NCBI GenBank assembly: GCA_022376925.1
Contig: JAIOJX010000005.1
Coordinates: 93,097,001 to 93,161,000, forward strand
Reading direction: 5' to 3'
Source: Tragulus kanchil
Lineage: Eukaryota; Chordata; Mammalia; Artiodactyla; Tragulidae
Length of the DNA stretch: 64,000 bases
How positions within the stretch are numbered: position 1 is the first letter of the stretch; every line of letters starts with the position of its first letter. A program made the position numbers and the translations under genes. Positions 46,655 to 58,798 of the stretch are shown piece after piece. The notes below the pieces were generated by a model. It saw only the letters and a program-made list of their open reading frames with translations. It was not told the origin of the DNA and did no database searches.

Positions 46655-46957
46655 TATGTGTCCAACCACGGAGACAGAGCTCTGGAGCGCATGCACCCAG
46701 AGCCAGTGCTCTGTGACAACAGAGGCCACTGCAATGGGAGGCCCACATGGGCCAGAGAGCAAAGATGGATGAAAAGCAGATTAAAAAAAAAAAAAAAGAA
46801 GAAAGACCAATAGAAGTAGCTTGTTCACCCCCCTTCCTGCCCCCCCCACCGCCAAAAAAAAAAAGAGTCTTAAAAAAAAAGAAAGAAAGAAAAGAAAGAC
46901 CAATAGAAGTGGCCTGCCCGCCCCCTTCCCTCCCCAACCCGCTCCCCGCCCCCCAAA
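46547..46957 (+). mobile_element. SINE-V with doubled 3' tail and 15-bp target-site duplication
   Basis: Flanked by AGAAAAGGGGATCCT at 46532-46546 and 46958-46972. The tail module GACCAATAGAAGTRGC, C-rich block and A-rich run occurs twice (near 46806 and 46898), giving 411 bases instead of about 310. Both modules lie inside one target-site duplication. Confidence 0.88.
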
Positions 46958-47140
46958 AGAAAAGGGGATCCTTCAGGGGTGCTGTGTGACAGTCTGGAGG
47001 GGTGGGATGGAGTGGATATACATATGACTAATCTGGGAACATACATATCTGTAAACAACAAAACTCTGTAAAGGTTAAAAGTAAAATAAAATTAAAAAAA
47101 AAAAGGAATGACTTTCCTACCTCAATATATATTCTTTTAT

Positions 47141-47420
47141 TTTTTATTTTTTGAGTGGGTGGGCCACTTCTATTGGTCTTTCATTTCTCTATTTTCATCA
47201 GTCTTTGTTCTTTGGCTCCTGTGGGCCTCCCATCGCGGTGGCCTCTGTTGTCGCAGAGCACCGGCTCTGGGCGCATGCGCTCCAGAGCTCCGGCTCAGTA
47301 ATTGAACACATCGGTCCAGTCACTCCGCAGCACGTGGGATCTTCCCAGGCCAGGGATGGAACCGGCGCCCCTTGCACTGCAAGGCGGTGTCCTTACCCAC
47401 TGGACCACCAGGGAAGCCCC
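47141..47420 (-). mobile_element. SINE-V with target-site duplication
   Basis: Flanked by TATTCTTTTAT at 47130-47140 and 47421-47431. The GC-rich 3' block is short. The body is close to consensus, so this is a fairly young insertion. Confidence 0.88.
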
Positions 47421-48395
47421 TATTCTTTTATATTTTTAAAGTAATTTCTTCAAATTATTTTTATAATTTTCTTTGAATAAACCATGTGTGTTTGTTTAAT
47501 CATTGTGAGGTAACTGTATACTTTTATTACATTACAAATATATAGTTAGTCAACCCAGGACCATTTTAAAAATAATTTATATATTTTACTATCTTTTAGT
47601 TTATATAGTGAATTCCTAAATGTGTTGGCCAGTTTCAGGAAATTATCTTCTTTCAAAGTGGATATCTGATATTCTATATGATTGTTCTTACATATTACTT
47701 CAATTACAATAGTTTATTATAAATTTTTATATATCACAGGCAATATTTTCATTGCCTTCCTTTTCCAAAACAGTCTTGACTATTTTCAGTCTTGCACATT
47801 TTCTCCTTTGAGTATAAGAGTGTATTCATCAATTTCATAGGGAAAAGACTGTGAGACTATAATTACTGTTGAATTTAAATTGTATACTAATTTGGGGGAA
47901 ATGGACACTTGTATGACATTTAATCTTTCCATCAAGCAACACAGTGTATCTCTTTATTCATACAAATTTTAATTAAAATTTTATACATATGACACTTTAT
48001 AATTTTCTCGTATCAGTCCTGCATTTTTTTTTTATTGTTGTTGGTTTACCTCTTGATGTAACAGTGTTGACAGTATGAATGACGTCTTTCTTTATATGTT
48101 ATAATTCACTGCTGGTAGACAGGAGGGCTTGGCGTAGACAGGTAGTTTTCTCCACCTAATGGAACTTGTCCTAATTATTTTTATAGTTTGTTAGTTCAGT
48201 TTTTTAGGTAGAAAATCACATTGTCTGAAAAAAATGACACTGCATTTTAGGGAAAACCTTGTATTCTCTTGTCCATTTCCTCCCTTGCAGTTATTAGTTT
48301 GTTACAGCTTTCTCACATATTTTTGATAATTCATATGTTTCTGTAAATTTCTCCATGAGGTCCATGATTTCAAACCTTTTATTGTACATATTGGC

Positions 48396-48606
48396 CTCTG
48401 GTTGTTTAGTTGCTAAGTTGTGTCTGACTCTTGTGACCCCATGGACTGTAACCCGCCAGGCTCCTCTGTCCATGGAATTTTCCAGGCATGAATACTGGAG
48501 TGGGTTGCCACTTCTTTCTCCAGGGGATCTTCCCCAACCGGGGATCAGACCTGCATCTCCTACACTAAAGGCAGATTCTTTACTTCTGAACCACCAGGAA
48601 AACCCA
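48396..48606 (-). mobile_element. Bov-tA SINE
   Basis: TTTAGTTGCTAAGTTGTGTC, CCATGGACTGTAACCCGCCA, GGCATGAATACTGGAGTGGG, and CTGAACCACCAGGAAAACCC. Confidence 0.87.
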
Positions 48607-49139
48607 CATATTGGCCTACTATGATTTATTTGATTTCCTTGATCTTGCTTCATTTTTTCTAACCTTGTCTGTGTTTTCTCCTCACGGGTCTGACCAGGTT
48701 GCAGTACCCATATTGTAAACGTGCATGTGACAGCACCGAGCCCCTCAGCATTTGTGCAAACTCAGCAATGCTAATTCTGAGAGAACACTTTGTGTCTTAT
48801 GGTAATAGTGTGAGTTTTTCCCTATTTTATGTTTGTTTTCTGTTTTATTACCTTCATCTTCTTTATCAATCACTCTTCAACTTTCTTGGGTTTGTTTTAA
48901 TGTTGGCACTCTTGCTTTTGAACTAATACAGTAATTCACTTATCTTTAATCTTCCTTTTCTCTAATTAATACATTTAAGGTTCTAGATTTTCTTGGGCAA
49001 CTGCCTTGAAAACTTTTCAGTTTTAAAAAATGGAGGACTCTGTTTCTCAGTTGTCATCCACTTCCATCGTGAGGTTGGAAATTTCTGTCATGATATACTT
49101 TTAAACAAAAGTTGCTATTAAATGTGTTAGATAGTTTGG

Positions 49140-49350
49140 TGGTGGTAGTGGTTTTGTCGCTCAGTCGTGTCCAACTCTTTGGCAGCCTCATGGACTGTAG
49201 CCTGCCAGGCCTCTGTGTCCATTGGATTTTCCAAGTAAGAAACTGGAGTGGGTTGCCATTTACTTCTCTGGGGTATCTTCCCAACCCAGGGACTGAACTC
49301 ATGTCTCCTGCTTAAAAGGCAGATTCTTTACACTGAGCCACTTGGGAAGC
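49140..49350 (-). mobile_element. Bov-tA SINE
   Basis: TTTGTCGCTCAGTCGTGTCC, CATGGACTGTAGCCTGCCAG, and TTTACACTGAGCCACTTGGG. The left end has a (GGT)n-like tract. Confidence 0.87.
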
Positions 49351-49433
49351 TGTTATATAATTTGGGGGATCACTGATTTCTAACTTAATTACTTTGAAAT
49401 CAGTGAATATGGCTATATAAGTTATACTTTTTA

Positions 49434-49769
49434 TTTTTTTTTTTAAGATTTATTTATTTATTTATTTATTTTGGGCGGGGGTTGGGTTGGGGAAGGAGAG
49501 GAGCGGGAGGGCCACTTCTATTGGTCTTTCATTTCTCTATTTTCATCCGTCTTTGTTCTTTGGCCCGTGTGGGTCTCCCACCGCGGTGGCCTCTGTTGTC
49601 GCAGAGCACCGGCTCTGGGCGCATGCGCTCCAGAGCTCCGGCTCACTGATTAGACACATCAGTCCAGCCGCTCCGCGGCACGTGGGATCTTCCCAGACCA
49701 GGGATCGAACCGGCGCCCCTTGCACTGCAAGGTGGTGTCCTTACCCACTGGACCACCAGGGGAAGCCTG
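49434..49769 (-). mobile_element. SINE-V with 14-bp target-site duplication
   Basis: Flanked by AGTTATACTTTTTA at 49420-49433 and 49770-49783. Full length with (TTTA)n tail and GC-rich block. Confidence 0.9.
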
Positions 49770-51231
49770 AGTTATACTTTTTAGATTTAACTTAGAAATA
49801 CTTGGGAGTTTACATCTGAGGAAATTTTTTGTCTTTTTAAGATTCTGTTATTGATAGAAAGATTTTAATGAAAAAATTCAAATTTATCTTTTCCACTTCA
49901 TATGGTAATTTTTTAGTGAATATATATCTATAAATAATTACATATATATATATAAGACCTACTATGTGTGTGTGAGCTATTTTAATATCTTCTGATGTTT
50001 CCATCAGTTTAAAAACTTAGCTTTATTGAGATATAATCCACATACTATAGAATTCACACATTTAATGAGTATAATTCTTTTGATATTATTGCATTATTAA
50101 TTTTTAAAAACTGTGATAAAAAACATGTAACAAAATTTTACATTTTAATCATTTTAGAGTATACAATTCAGTGGCATTAATGACATTCACAATGCTGTAC
50201 AACCTTCACCAGTATCTATTTCCAAGATTTTTTTCATTACCCCAAACAGAAACTCTGTATCTGTTAAACAAAAACTCATCTTTTCCTCAGGCCCTGGTAA
50301 TCTTTAATCTACTTTCAATCTCTCTGAATTTGCTTCATATATTCTGGATACCTCCTATGGTGGAATCATACAGTATTTGCCCTTTTGTGTCTGTTTTTTT
50401 CACCTTATTTTCAAGGTTCATCCACATTGCAGCATGTATCAGAACTTCATTTCTTTGCATGAATAATATTTCATGTATGTATGTAATTCATTTTGTTTAT
50501 CCATTCATTTTTTAACGAACACTTGGGTTGTTTTCACTTTTTGGCTACTGTGAATAATGCCGTGAACACTGGGATGGAAATATCTGTTCCAGTCCTTGCT
50601 TTTCAATTCCTTTGGGGTAAACAACTAGGAGTAGAAGTGTTGAGTCACAGTAATTCCATGTTTAGCTTTTTGAGGAACTGCCAAACTGTTTTCCACAGCA
50701 GCTGCACCATTTTAACATTCCCACTAGCAATCTCCGAGAGTTCCAATATCTGTGCTTTTGGTGTCTAATCTAAAGAACGATTGCCAAATACAATACAACG
50801 AAGATTTCACTTACATTTTCTTCTAAGTATTTTATAGTTTCAGGTCTTATTTTTGAATCTTTGATCCATTTTGAGTTAATATTTTTAAATATGACTTAGG
50901 TAAGATCTAATTTTCTTTGTTTACATGTGAATATTCAGTTTTCCCAGCATGTCTTGTTGAAAAGATTATCCTCTCCTTATTGAATGATCTTGGCACCCTT
51001 GTCAAAAATCACATTGATCATATGTGTGAAAGTTTACTTCTGGGGTCTCACTTCTATTCTGTTAGTGGAATACAGGCCAGTACTGTATAGTACTACACTT
51101 TAAGCCAATACTGTACTGTTCTGATCACTTTGTAATGTAGCACAAAATCAGAAACTGTGAGACCTCCAGCTTTGTTCTTAATTTTCAACATTGTTTTTGG
51201 ATATTTGGGATCCACTGATATTCCAATATGG

Positions 51232-51445
51232 GATTCCCAGGTGGTGCAGTGGTAAAGAATCTGCTGCCAGTACAGGAGAGGCAGGAGACTCCGGTTCAAT
51301 TCCTGAGTCAGGAAGATCCCTTGGAGTAGGAAATGGCAACCTACTCCAGTGCTCTTGCCTGGAAAATTTCATGGACAGAGGAGACTGGTGGACTACAGTC
51401 CATAGGGTGTCACAGAGTTGGACATGACTGGGTAACTGAGCACAT
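51232..51445 (+). mobile_element. Bov-tA SINE in L1
   Basis: GGATTCCCAGGTGGTGCAGT head, ACTCCGGTTCAATTCCTGAG, ACTCCAGTGCTCTTGCCTGG, and GGACATGACTGGGTAACTGA. Flanks near GATATTCC (51216) and GATATTCC (51448) suggest a target-site duplication. Confidence 0.88.
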
Positions 51446-51501
51446 AAGATATTCCCTATAAATTTTAGGATTTTTTTGGTAAATAATGCCATTGGGATTT
51501 T

Positions 51502-51816
51502 TTTTTTTTTTTTAATTTTGGGCAGGGATCGGGTTGGGGAGGGAGGGGAGCGGGCGGGCCACCTCCATTGGTCTTTCATTTCTCTGTTTTCATCCGTCTT
51601 TGTTCTTTGGCCCGTGTGGGTCTCCCACCGCGGTGGCCTCTGTTGTCGCAGAGCACCGGCTCTGGGCGCATGCGCTCCAGAGCTCCGGCTCACTGATTAG
51701 ACACATCAGTCCAGCCGCTCCGCGGCACGTGGGATCTTCCCAGGCCAGGGATGGAACCGGCGCCCCTTGCACTGCAAGGCGGTGTCCTTATCCACTGGAC
51801 CTCCAGGGGAAGCCCC
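51502..51816 (-). mobile_element. SINE-V inserted in L1, 14-bp target-site duplication
   Basis: Flanked by GCCATTGGGATTTT at 51488-51501 and 51817-51830. The L1 antisense sequence reads on across the insertion. Confidence 0.9.
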
Positions 51817-52447
51817 GCCATTGGGATTTTGATAGAGATTGTACTCATTCTGTAGATTGGCTTGGATATTATTGTTATCTTGACATTATTAAGTCTTCCA
51901 ATCAATGAACATGGGTTAGCTTTTCATTTATTTATGTTTTCTTTAATTTATTTCAGCAACATTTTACAGTTTTCAGTATATAAATCTCTAAGCTTTTAGC
52001 TAAAATTATTCCATCAAGGACCTACTATAGAGCACAGGGAACTATGTTCAATATTTTATAAAAGCCTATAAGGGAAAAGAATCTAAAAAAAAAACTACCT
52101 GAGTCTCTGTGCTGTATGCTTGAAGCTAACACACTGTAAATCAACTACACTTTGATAAAATAAAATAATAAACAAAATTACTACTAAGAATTTACCCTTT
52201 ATGATGCTATCACAAAGTTAATTAAGTTTTATCTTTTGATGTGTTTATTGTGAATATATAGAAATGCAACTGATTTTTATTGATTGATTTTACATCCTGT
52301 AATTTTGCTGAATCATGTATTTGCTCTAATTTTTGTGTGTGTGGTTAAGAGCTTTATTGAGTTGTAATGTATGTATCATAAAATTCACGTATTTTGTGTA
52401 TGCAATTCAATGAGTTTTTAGTAAATTTACAGAGTTGTATAGCCACT

Positions 52448-52833
52448 ATGCGTGCTATATCACTTCAGTCATGTCTGACGCTTCATAAACCTAGGGACTG
52501 TAGCCCACCAGGTTCCTCTGCCCACAGGATTCTCCAGGCAATAACACTGGAGTGAGTTACCATACCCTTCTTCAGGGGATCTTCTCCACCCAGGGATGGA
52601 AACCATGTCTCTTAATTATCCTGTGTTGGCAGTGGGGTTCTTTATCATAGCACCATCTGAGAAGTCCTGTCTAGCCATTGACATTATTAAGTCTCAGTCG
52701 TGTCCTACTCTTTGCAAATACTGGAGGGGGTTGCTATGCCCCCCTCTGGGGGATCTTCCCAATCCAGGGATCGAACACAGGTCTCCCACATTGCAGGCAG
52801 ATTCTGCACTGTCTGAGCCACAGGGAAGCCCTG
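52448..52833 (-). mobile_element. Two consecutive Bov-tA SINEs
   Basis: First copy 52448-52670 (ATATCACTTCAGTCATGTCT to CCATCTGAGAAGTCC). Second, internally deleted copy 52683-52833 (TTAAGTCTCAGTCGTGTCCT to CTGAGCCACAGGGAAGCCC). Confidence 0.83.
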
Positions 52834-53056
52834 TATAGTCATTACCGAAATTGAGCTCTGAACATTTCCATCACATTTCCATCACCCCCAAAAGATCCTT
52901 CATGTCCATCTGCATTAAATCACTATTTCTACTCCCAGCTGTAGGCAATCACTGGTTGAATTTCTGTCCTTAGATTTGCCTTTTCTGGCCATTTAATAGA
53001 AATTTATTCATAGAATGTTTGGTCTTTTGCTTTTTGTTTTTTTTCCACTTGGCACA

Positions 53057-53367
53057 ATGTTTTTATTTTATTTATTTTATTTTGCTATATATTTTTAAAA
53101 TTTTTGGCCTCTTTTCATTGATTTTCCATCCATTCACTTTCACCCATCTTTTTTCTTTGGCCTGTGTGGGCCTCCCATCACGGTGGCCTCGCCCGTTGCA
53201 GAGCACTGGCTCTGGATGCATGTGCTCCAGAACACTGGCTCCTAACTGGACACACTGGTCCAGCTGCTCCTCGGCATGTGGGATCTTCCCAGGCCAGGAA
53301 TTGAACCGGTGCCCATTGCACTGCAAGGTGGTCTCTTTACCCACTGGACCACCAGGGAAGCTCCTGT
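53057..53367 (-). mobile_element. SINE-V, older diverged copy
   Basis: The body differs from the group at many sites (for example GGCATGTGGGATC and GGAATTGAACC). Imperfect flanking repeats of the type TTTTTTTCCACTTRGCACA lie at about 53037-53056 and 53383-53400. It is likely one of the oldest SINE-V copies here. Confidence 0.75.
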
Positions 53368-53779
53368 TTTGTTTTGTTTTGTTTTTTTCCACTTAGCACA
53401 CGGTTCATCTTTGTTGTAGCTTCTATCTGTAGTTCCTTCCTTTTTATTGCCAAATAATATTCCTTTGCATGTATACACTAATTTTGTTTACCAGTACACC
53501 AGGTGGTGAACTTTTTGGCAACTGTGAATAACGCTGCTATAAACACTTGTGTACATATCTTTGTGTGGAGATAGCTTTTCATGTACCTTGAGTAGATACC
53601 CAGGAGCAGAATTGTTTGGATCATATGGTAAATTAATGTTTACCTTTTAGAGAAAGTACTGGAGTGTTTTTCTAAAGAAGATGCATTTTTTACATATGCA
53701 TCATTTAAGTCTCATCAACAATGTATGAATGTTCCAGTTTGCTGTGTTCTCACCAAAAGCTGCTACGGATAGTCTTTTT

Positions 53780-54048
53780 TTTTTTTTTTGGCCACTTCTA
53801 TTGGTCTTTCATTTATCTATTTTCATCCATCTTTGTTATTTGGCCTGTGTGGGCCTCCCATCACAGTGGCCTCTGTCGTCGCAGAGCACCGGCTCTGGGC
53901 ACATGCACTCCAGAGCTCTGGCTCGGTAATTGGACACATGGGTCCAGCCGCTCCGCAGCACGTGAATTCTTCCCAGGCCAAGGATCGAACCGGCACCCCT
54001 TGCACTGCAAGGCGATGTCCTTACCCGCTGGACCACCAAGGAAGCCCT
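53780..54048 (-). mobile_element. SINE-V with target-site duplication, no GC-rich block
   Basis: The tail is pure T on this strand, directly joined to GGCCACTTCTATTGG, so the GC-rich 3' block is absent. Flanked by GGATAGYCTTTTTT at 53767 and 54049, with one mismatch. Confidence 0.87.
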
Positions 54049-55138
54049 GGATAGCCTTTTTTATTACAGTTATGCTAGTGGACAGCAAAGATATGTGACT
54101 GTGGTTTTTTTTTTTTTTTTTTTTTTTGTGACTGTGATTTTGATTTGCATATCCCTAAATGACTAATGATGTTGAACATCATTTCATTTGCTTATTAATG
54201 ATCCCTACATATTCTTTGGTGAATATCTCTTCAACTCCTTTACCTATTTAAAAATTAGGAGTTTTGCTGATTTTAAGAGATCTTTATATACTGAATATAA
54301 TTTTTAAAAGCAGATATATGATTTACAAATATTTTCTCCCAGTTTCTGGCTTGATTTTTGATTTTCTTAATCATGTCTTTTGAAATATGGTTTTAATGTT
54401 GACAAAGTCTAATTTATCTGTTTATCTTTGATTACTTGTGGTTTAGGTGTCATATCTAAGAAACCATTGTTTAGTCCAAAGTCATGATGGTTTATACCTG
54501 TTTGCTTCTAAGACATATATATATAGTTAGTGCTTACATTGATATTTCAAATCTGTTTTGGTTAATTTTGATATATGGTGCGAAGTTTTCTCTTGGATAT
54601 AAATGTTCAGTTATCCTAATACCATTTGTTGAAAAGACAATGCTTTCCTCAATTTTCTTAGCATCCCTTTCAAAATCTATCACGCATTTATGAACACATA
54701 AATTTGAGGGTTTATTTTTGGATTTTCGATTCTAGTTCTTTGATCTCTCTATATATATTCTTATGCTAATAACACAGCCTTGTTTAGTGTAACTTGATGG
54801 TAAATTTTGAAACCAAAAGGTGTTAAGTCCTCCAACTTTGTTGTTGTTGTTGTTTTTAAGGTCGTTTTGGCTATTCTGACTTCCTTGAATTTGCATGTGA
54901 ATTTTGGATGAGCTTGTCGATTTCTTCAACAAATATACATTTTTTTAAAAATTGGGGTATAGTTGCTTTACAATGTTGCATTTATTTCTGCTGTACAACA
55001 AAGTCAACCAACTGTATGTATACATATATCCCTTCCCTCTTGGTCCTTCCCCACCCCTCCCAACCCCCCCATCTAACACCTGGGATTTTGATAAAAGAAG
55101 GCTCCAAAGCTATAGATTAATTTGAGAAGTAGTGTCGT

Positions 55139-55257
55139 CTTTTTTTTTTTTTTGCTAAGTTGTGTCACATGCAGGACCCTAGTTCCCTGACCAGGGATGG
55201 AATGTGTCCCCTGCATTGGAAGCTCAGGGTCCCAACTACTGGATACTGGACAGTCCC
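55139..55257 (-). mobile_element. CHR-type SINE, short form
   Basis: T run, CTAAGTTGTGTCACATGCAG, CCTGACCAGGGATGGAATG, and a degraded head (CTACTGGATACTGGACAGTC). Confidence 0.75.
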
Positions 55258-55625
55258 CACTATTGCCATCTTAAATGACATTGTCTTCACATTGTGAGCA
55301 TGGGATACCTTTCCATTTATTTAAGTTTTATTAATTCCTCCTAATTATGTTTATAATTTTCAGTGTACATGTCTGTGTTACATTTATTCATATTTTATTT
55401 CTTTTGATGCTGTTGTAAATGGAATTTGTTATGGGCTGAATTATTGCTCCCACAAATCCATATGTTAAAGTCCTATCCCACCCCCACAGACTGTGACTTG
55501 ATTCAGAGATAGAGTGTTGATGGAGGTAATCAGGTTAAAATGAAGTCATTATGGTGGGCCCATAATCCAATACGACTGTGTCCTTATAAGAAAGGGAAAT
55601 TTGGATGTAGACAGGCACACAAAGG

Positions 55626-55855
55626 AGCTTCCCAGGTGGCACTAGTGGTAAAGAACCTGCCTGCCAATACAGGAGGTATAAGAGATGCAGGTTGTATCCC
55701 TGGGTTGGGAAGATCCCCTACAGGAGGACACAACAACCCACTCCAGCATTCTTGCCTGGAAAATCCCATGGACAGAGGAGCCTGGAGGAATACTATTCAT
55801 AGAGTCTCAAAGAGCTGGACACAACTGAAGCAACTCACCGTGCATGCACGTACAT
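55626..55855 (+). mobile_element. Bov-tA SINE inside MaLR LTR
   Basis: AGCTTCCCAGGTGGCACTAG, TATCCCTGGGTTGGGAAGAT, CCACTCCAGCATTCTTGCCT and GGACACAACTGAAGCAACTC. Confidence 0.88.
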
Positions 55856-56039
55856 GCACACAAAGAAAATGGCACATGAAGGTTGGGAGCTATGCTGTGA
55901 CAAGCCGGGATCTACCAGAAGCTAGGAGAGGAGCCTGGAAGAGACCCTTCTCTCATAGCCCTCAGAAGAAACCAAACCTTCCAACACCTTCATCTTAGAC
56001 CTCTGGCCTCCGGAACTGTAAGACAACAAAAAAATTCCT

Positions 56040-56335
56040 GTTTAAGAAACAGACTCACAGACTTAGAGAGTGAACTTATGGTTGCCATTGGAGAGGGGTG
56101 GGGGAAAAGACAGAAAGTTTGGGATCGACTGGTACATACTGTGTGTACACAACAGCTATATTTATGATGGATAATCAATAAGGACCGACTGTATAGCACA
56201 GGGAACTCTTCTCAGTGTTATGTGGAAGCCTGAATGGGAAGAGAGTTTGGGGGAGAATGGATACACTATCCACCTGAAACTATCACAACATTGTTAATTG
56301 ACTATACTCCAATATAAAGCAAAAAGTTTAAAAAA
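56040..56335 (+). mobile_element. L1 3' end, sense orientation
   Basis: AGACTTAGAGAGTGAACTTA, GACCGACTGTATAGCACAGG and TTGACTATACTCCAATATAA followed by an A-rich tail. A duplicate lies at 57172-57475. Confidence 0.78.
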
Positions 56336-56578
56336 AAAGATTAAAAGTTTTTGTTTAAGCCACCTAATTTGTGGCATTTTTAAAAAAGCTTTATATATCT
56401 TTTATTCCCTTCCTTTAATCTTTTTATTTTATTCTTTATTTTAAAGGTTTTACAGAGTTCTGTTGTTCACAGATATGTATGTTCCCAGATCAGTCATACT
56501 GTGGCATGCTTTTATGGCAGCTTTAGCAAACTAATAGAGAATTGTCTTCTTAGATTTATTTTCAGATTGTTCATTGTT

Positions 56579-56906
56579 TTTTTTTTTAAGATTTATTTAT
56601 TTATTATTTATTTTGGGGGGGTGGGGTGGGGAGGGAGGGTAGCAGGTGGGCTACTTCTATTGGTCTTTCATTTGTCTATTTTCATCCATCTTTGTTCTTT
56701 GGCCCGTGTGGGCCTCCCATCGCAGTGGCCTCTGTTGTCTCAGAGCACCAGCTCTGGGCACATGTGCTCCAGAGCTCCGGCTCGGTAATTGGACACGTGG
56801 GTCCAGCCGCTCCGCAGCACGTGGGATCTTCCCAGGCCAGGGATTGAACTGGCACCCCTTGCCCTGCAAGGCGGTGTCCTTACCCACTGGACCACCAGGG
56901 AAGCCC
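56579..56906 (-). mobile_element. SINE-V with 16-bp target-site duplication
   Basis: Flanked by CAGATTGTTCATTGTT at 56563-56578 and 56907-56922. It is inserted in L1 antisense sequence. A slightly different duplicate is at 57714-58041. Confidence 0.9.
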
Positions 56907-57713
56907 CAGATTGTTCATTGTTGATGTATAAAGATACAGCAGATTGTACACTGATATTATATGTCCTTCAGGTAGAAGTGGGCATGCTATGCACAAAGAA
57001 AATGGCACATGAAGGTTGGGAGCTATGCTGTGACAAGCCGGGATCTACCAGAAGCTAGGAGAGGAGCCTGGAAGAGACCCTTCTCTCATAGCCCTCAGAA
57101 GAAACCAAACCTTCCAACACCTTCATCTTAGACCTCTGGCCTCCGGAACTGTAAGACAACAAAAAAATTCCTGTTTAAGAAACAGACTCACAGACTTAGA
57201 GAGTGAACTTATGGTTGCCATTGGAGAGGGGTGGGGGAAAAGACAGAAAGTTTGGGATCGACTGGTACATACTGTGTGTACACAACAGCTATATTTATGA
57301 TGGATAATCAATAAGGACCGACTGTATAGCACAGGGAACTCTTCTCAGTGTTATGTGGAAGCCTGAATGGGAAGAGAGTTTGGGGGAGAATGGATACACT
57401 ATCCACCTGAAACTATCACAACATTGTTAATTGACTATACTCCAATATAAAGCAAAAAGTTTAAAAAAAAAGATTAAAAAGTTTTTTGTTTAAGCCACCT
57501 AATTTGTGGCATTTTTAAAAAAGCTTTATATATCTTTTATTCCCTTCCTTTAATCTTTTTATTTTATTCTTTATTTTAAAGGTTTTACAGAGTTCTGTTG
57601 TTCACAGATATGTATGTTCCCAGATCAGTCATACTGTGGCATGCTTTTATGGCAGCTTTAGCAAACTAATAGAGAATTGTCTTCTTAGATTTATTTTCAG
57701 ATTGTTCATTGTT

Positions 57714-58041
57714 TTTTTTTTTAAGATTTATTTATTTATTATTTATTTTGGAGGGGTGGGGTGAGAAGGGAGGGGAGCAGGTGGGCTACTTCTATTGGTC
57801 TTTCATTTGTCTATTTTCATCCATCTTTGTTCTTTGGCCCATGTGGGCCTCCCATAGCAGTGGCCTCTGTTGTCTCAGAGCACCAGCTCTGGGCACATGT
57901 GCTCCAGAGCTCCGGCTCGGTAATTGGACACGTGGGTCCAGCCGCTCCGCAGCACGTGGGATCTTCCCAGGCCAGGGATTGAACTGGCACCCCTTGCCCT
58001 GCAAGGCGGTGTCCTTACCCACTGGACCACCAGGGAAGCCC
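57714..58041 (-). mobile_element. SINE-V, duplicate of the 56579 copy
   Basis: Same insertion with the same flanking repeats. It carries a handful of base changes (CCCATGTGGG for CCCGTGTGGG, CATAGCAG for CATCGCAG). Confidence 0.88.
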
Positions 58042-58732
58042 CAGATTGTTCATTGTTGATGTATAAAGATACAGCAGATTGTACACTGATATTATATGTC
58101 CTTCAGCCTTGCTGAACTCACTTATTAGCTCTAATAGTTGTGTGATGGTGCCAGTTGACTGCTTCTCACCTGCAGCTTGGCAAGGGTCTGTGTGTGTTTA
58201 TTTACTTATTCTTTGGCTGTTCTAGCTCTTTGTTGATGTCTGCAGGTTTTCTCCAGTTGCAGCGAGCAGGAGCAACTTACTCTCTAGTTGTGATGTGCGG
58301 CTATCTCATTCCATGGCTTTTCTTGTTGAGGGCCACAGCCTCTAGGTAGGGGCTTCAGTAGTTGCAGCACACAGGCTCAGTTGGCTTGTGACACCTTCCC
58401 AGACCAGGGATTGAACACATGTCCCCTGCATTGGCAGGTGAATTCTTCTTCTTTTTAAAATTTTATTTATTGGCTGTGCTGGGTCTTTGTTGTTGTGTGT
58501 AGCCATTTCTCTAGTTTCAGCAAGCAAGGCACTACTCTCTAGCTGCAGTATGGGGGCTTTTCATTGCTCTCACTTCCAGGTGCATGGGCTTCAGTAGTTG
58601 CAGCTCCCAGGCTCTAGAGAACAGGTTCAATTGTTGTGGTGCATGGGCTTAGTTACTCCACAGCATGTGGGATCTTCCTGGACGAGGGATCAAATCTGTG
58701 TCTCCAGCACTGGCAGGCAGATTTTTTTTTAA

Positions 58733-58762
58733 AATTTAATTGATTAATTAATTAATTAATTT
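58733..58762. repeat. (TTAA)n simple repeat
   Basis: TTAATTGATTAATTAATTAA-type tract at the tail side of the SINE stack core. Confidence 0.8.
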
Positions 58763-58798
58763 TTAAATTTTGTCCTCTTTTATTATTTTTTTATTTAT

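Larger units (their letters stand above)
47430..49419 (-). mobile_element. L1-like antisense sequence with two Bov-tA insertions
   Basis: AT-rich (T-rich on this strand), with phrases such as CATTTAATCTTTCCATCAAG and GTGTATCTCTTTATTCATAC that match L1 ORF2 read backwards. Bov-tA copies lie at 48396-48606 and 49140-49350. Parts of 47460-47800 could be unique. Confidence 0.5.
50010..55080 (-). mobile_element. Large composite of L1 antisense fragments
   Basis: L1 3' region and ORF2 read backwards: TTATTGAGATATAATCCACA (50023), CACTGTGAATAATGCCGTGA-like text (50545), ATTGAATGATCTTGGCACCC (50978), ACATTATTAAGTCTTCCAAT (51883), GGTGTCATATCTAAGAAACC (54444), and TGGGGTATAGTTGCTTTACA (54952). At least two or three L1 insertions are joined. 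A short plus-strand L1 3' end lies at 52010-52180. Interrupted by SINEs at 51232, 51502, 52448, 52683, 53057 and 53780. Confidence 0.7.
55433..56537 (+). mobile_element. ERVL-MaLR LTR broken by Bov-tA and L1 insertions
   Basis: TTATGGGCTGAATTATTGCT (55430) starts the LTR. TGTCCTTATAAGAAAGGGAA precedes a Bov-tA at 55626-55855. CCTCTGGCCTCCGGAACTGT (55999) leads into an L1 3' end at 56040-56335. TTTAAGCCACCTAATTTGTG and GCAGCTTTAGCAAACTAATA (56516) complete it. It is a solo-LTR-type relic with no viral gene. The right part is repeated from 56992. Confidence 0.68.
55859..58106. repeat. Direct duplication, offset 1133-1135
   Basis: Copy one is 55859-56971 and copy two is 56992-58106. Unlike most pairs, these copies differ by several substitutions inside the SINE-V (near 56611-56720 versus 57747-57856). 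Two haplotypes placed in series would explain this. The spacer is a degraded version of the sequence left of copy one. Confidence 0.88.

Noticed and set aside
1683..58059. A recurring 'protein' of 60-130 residues containing GPCGPPIAVASVVAEHRL and QSSGSVIGHMGPAAPRH in many places, on both strands
   Set aside because: It is the translation of SINE-V in reverse. It occurs wherever the SINE does, with frameshifts and without a shared start, so it is not a gene family.
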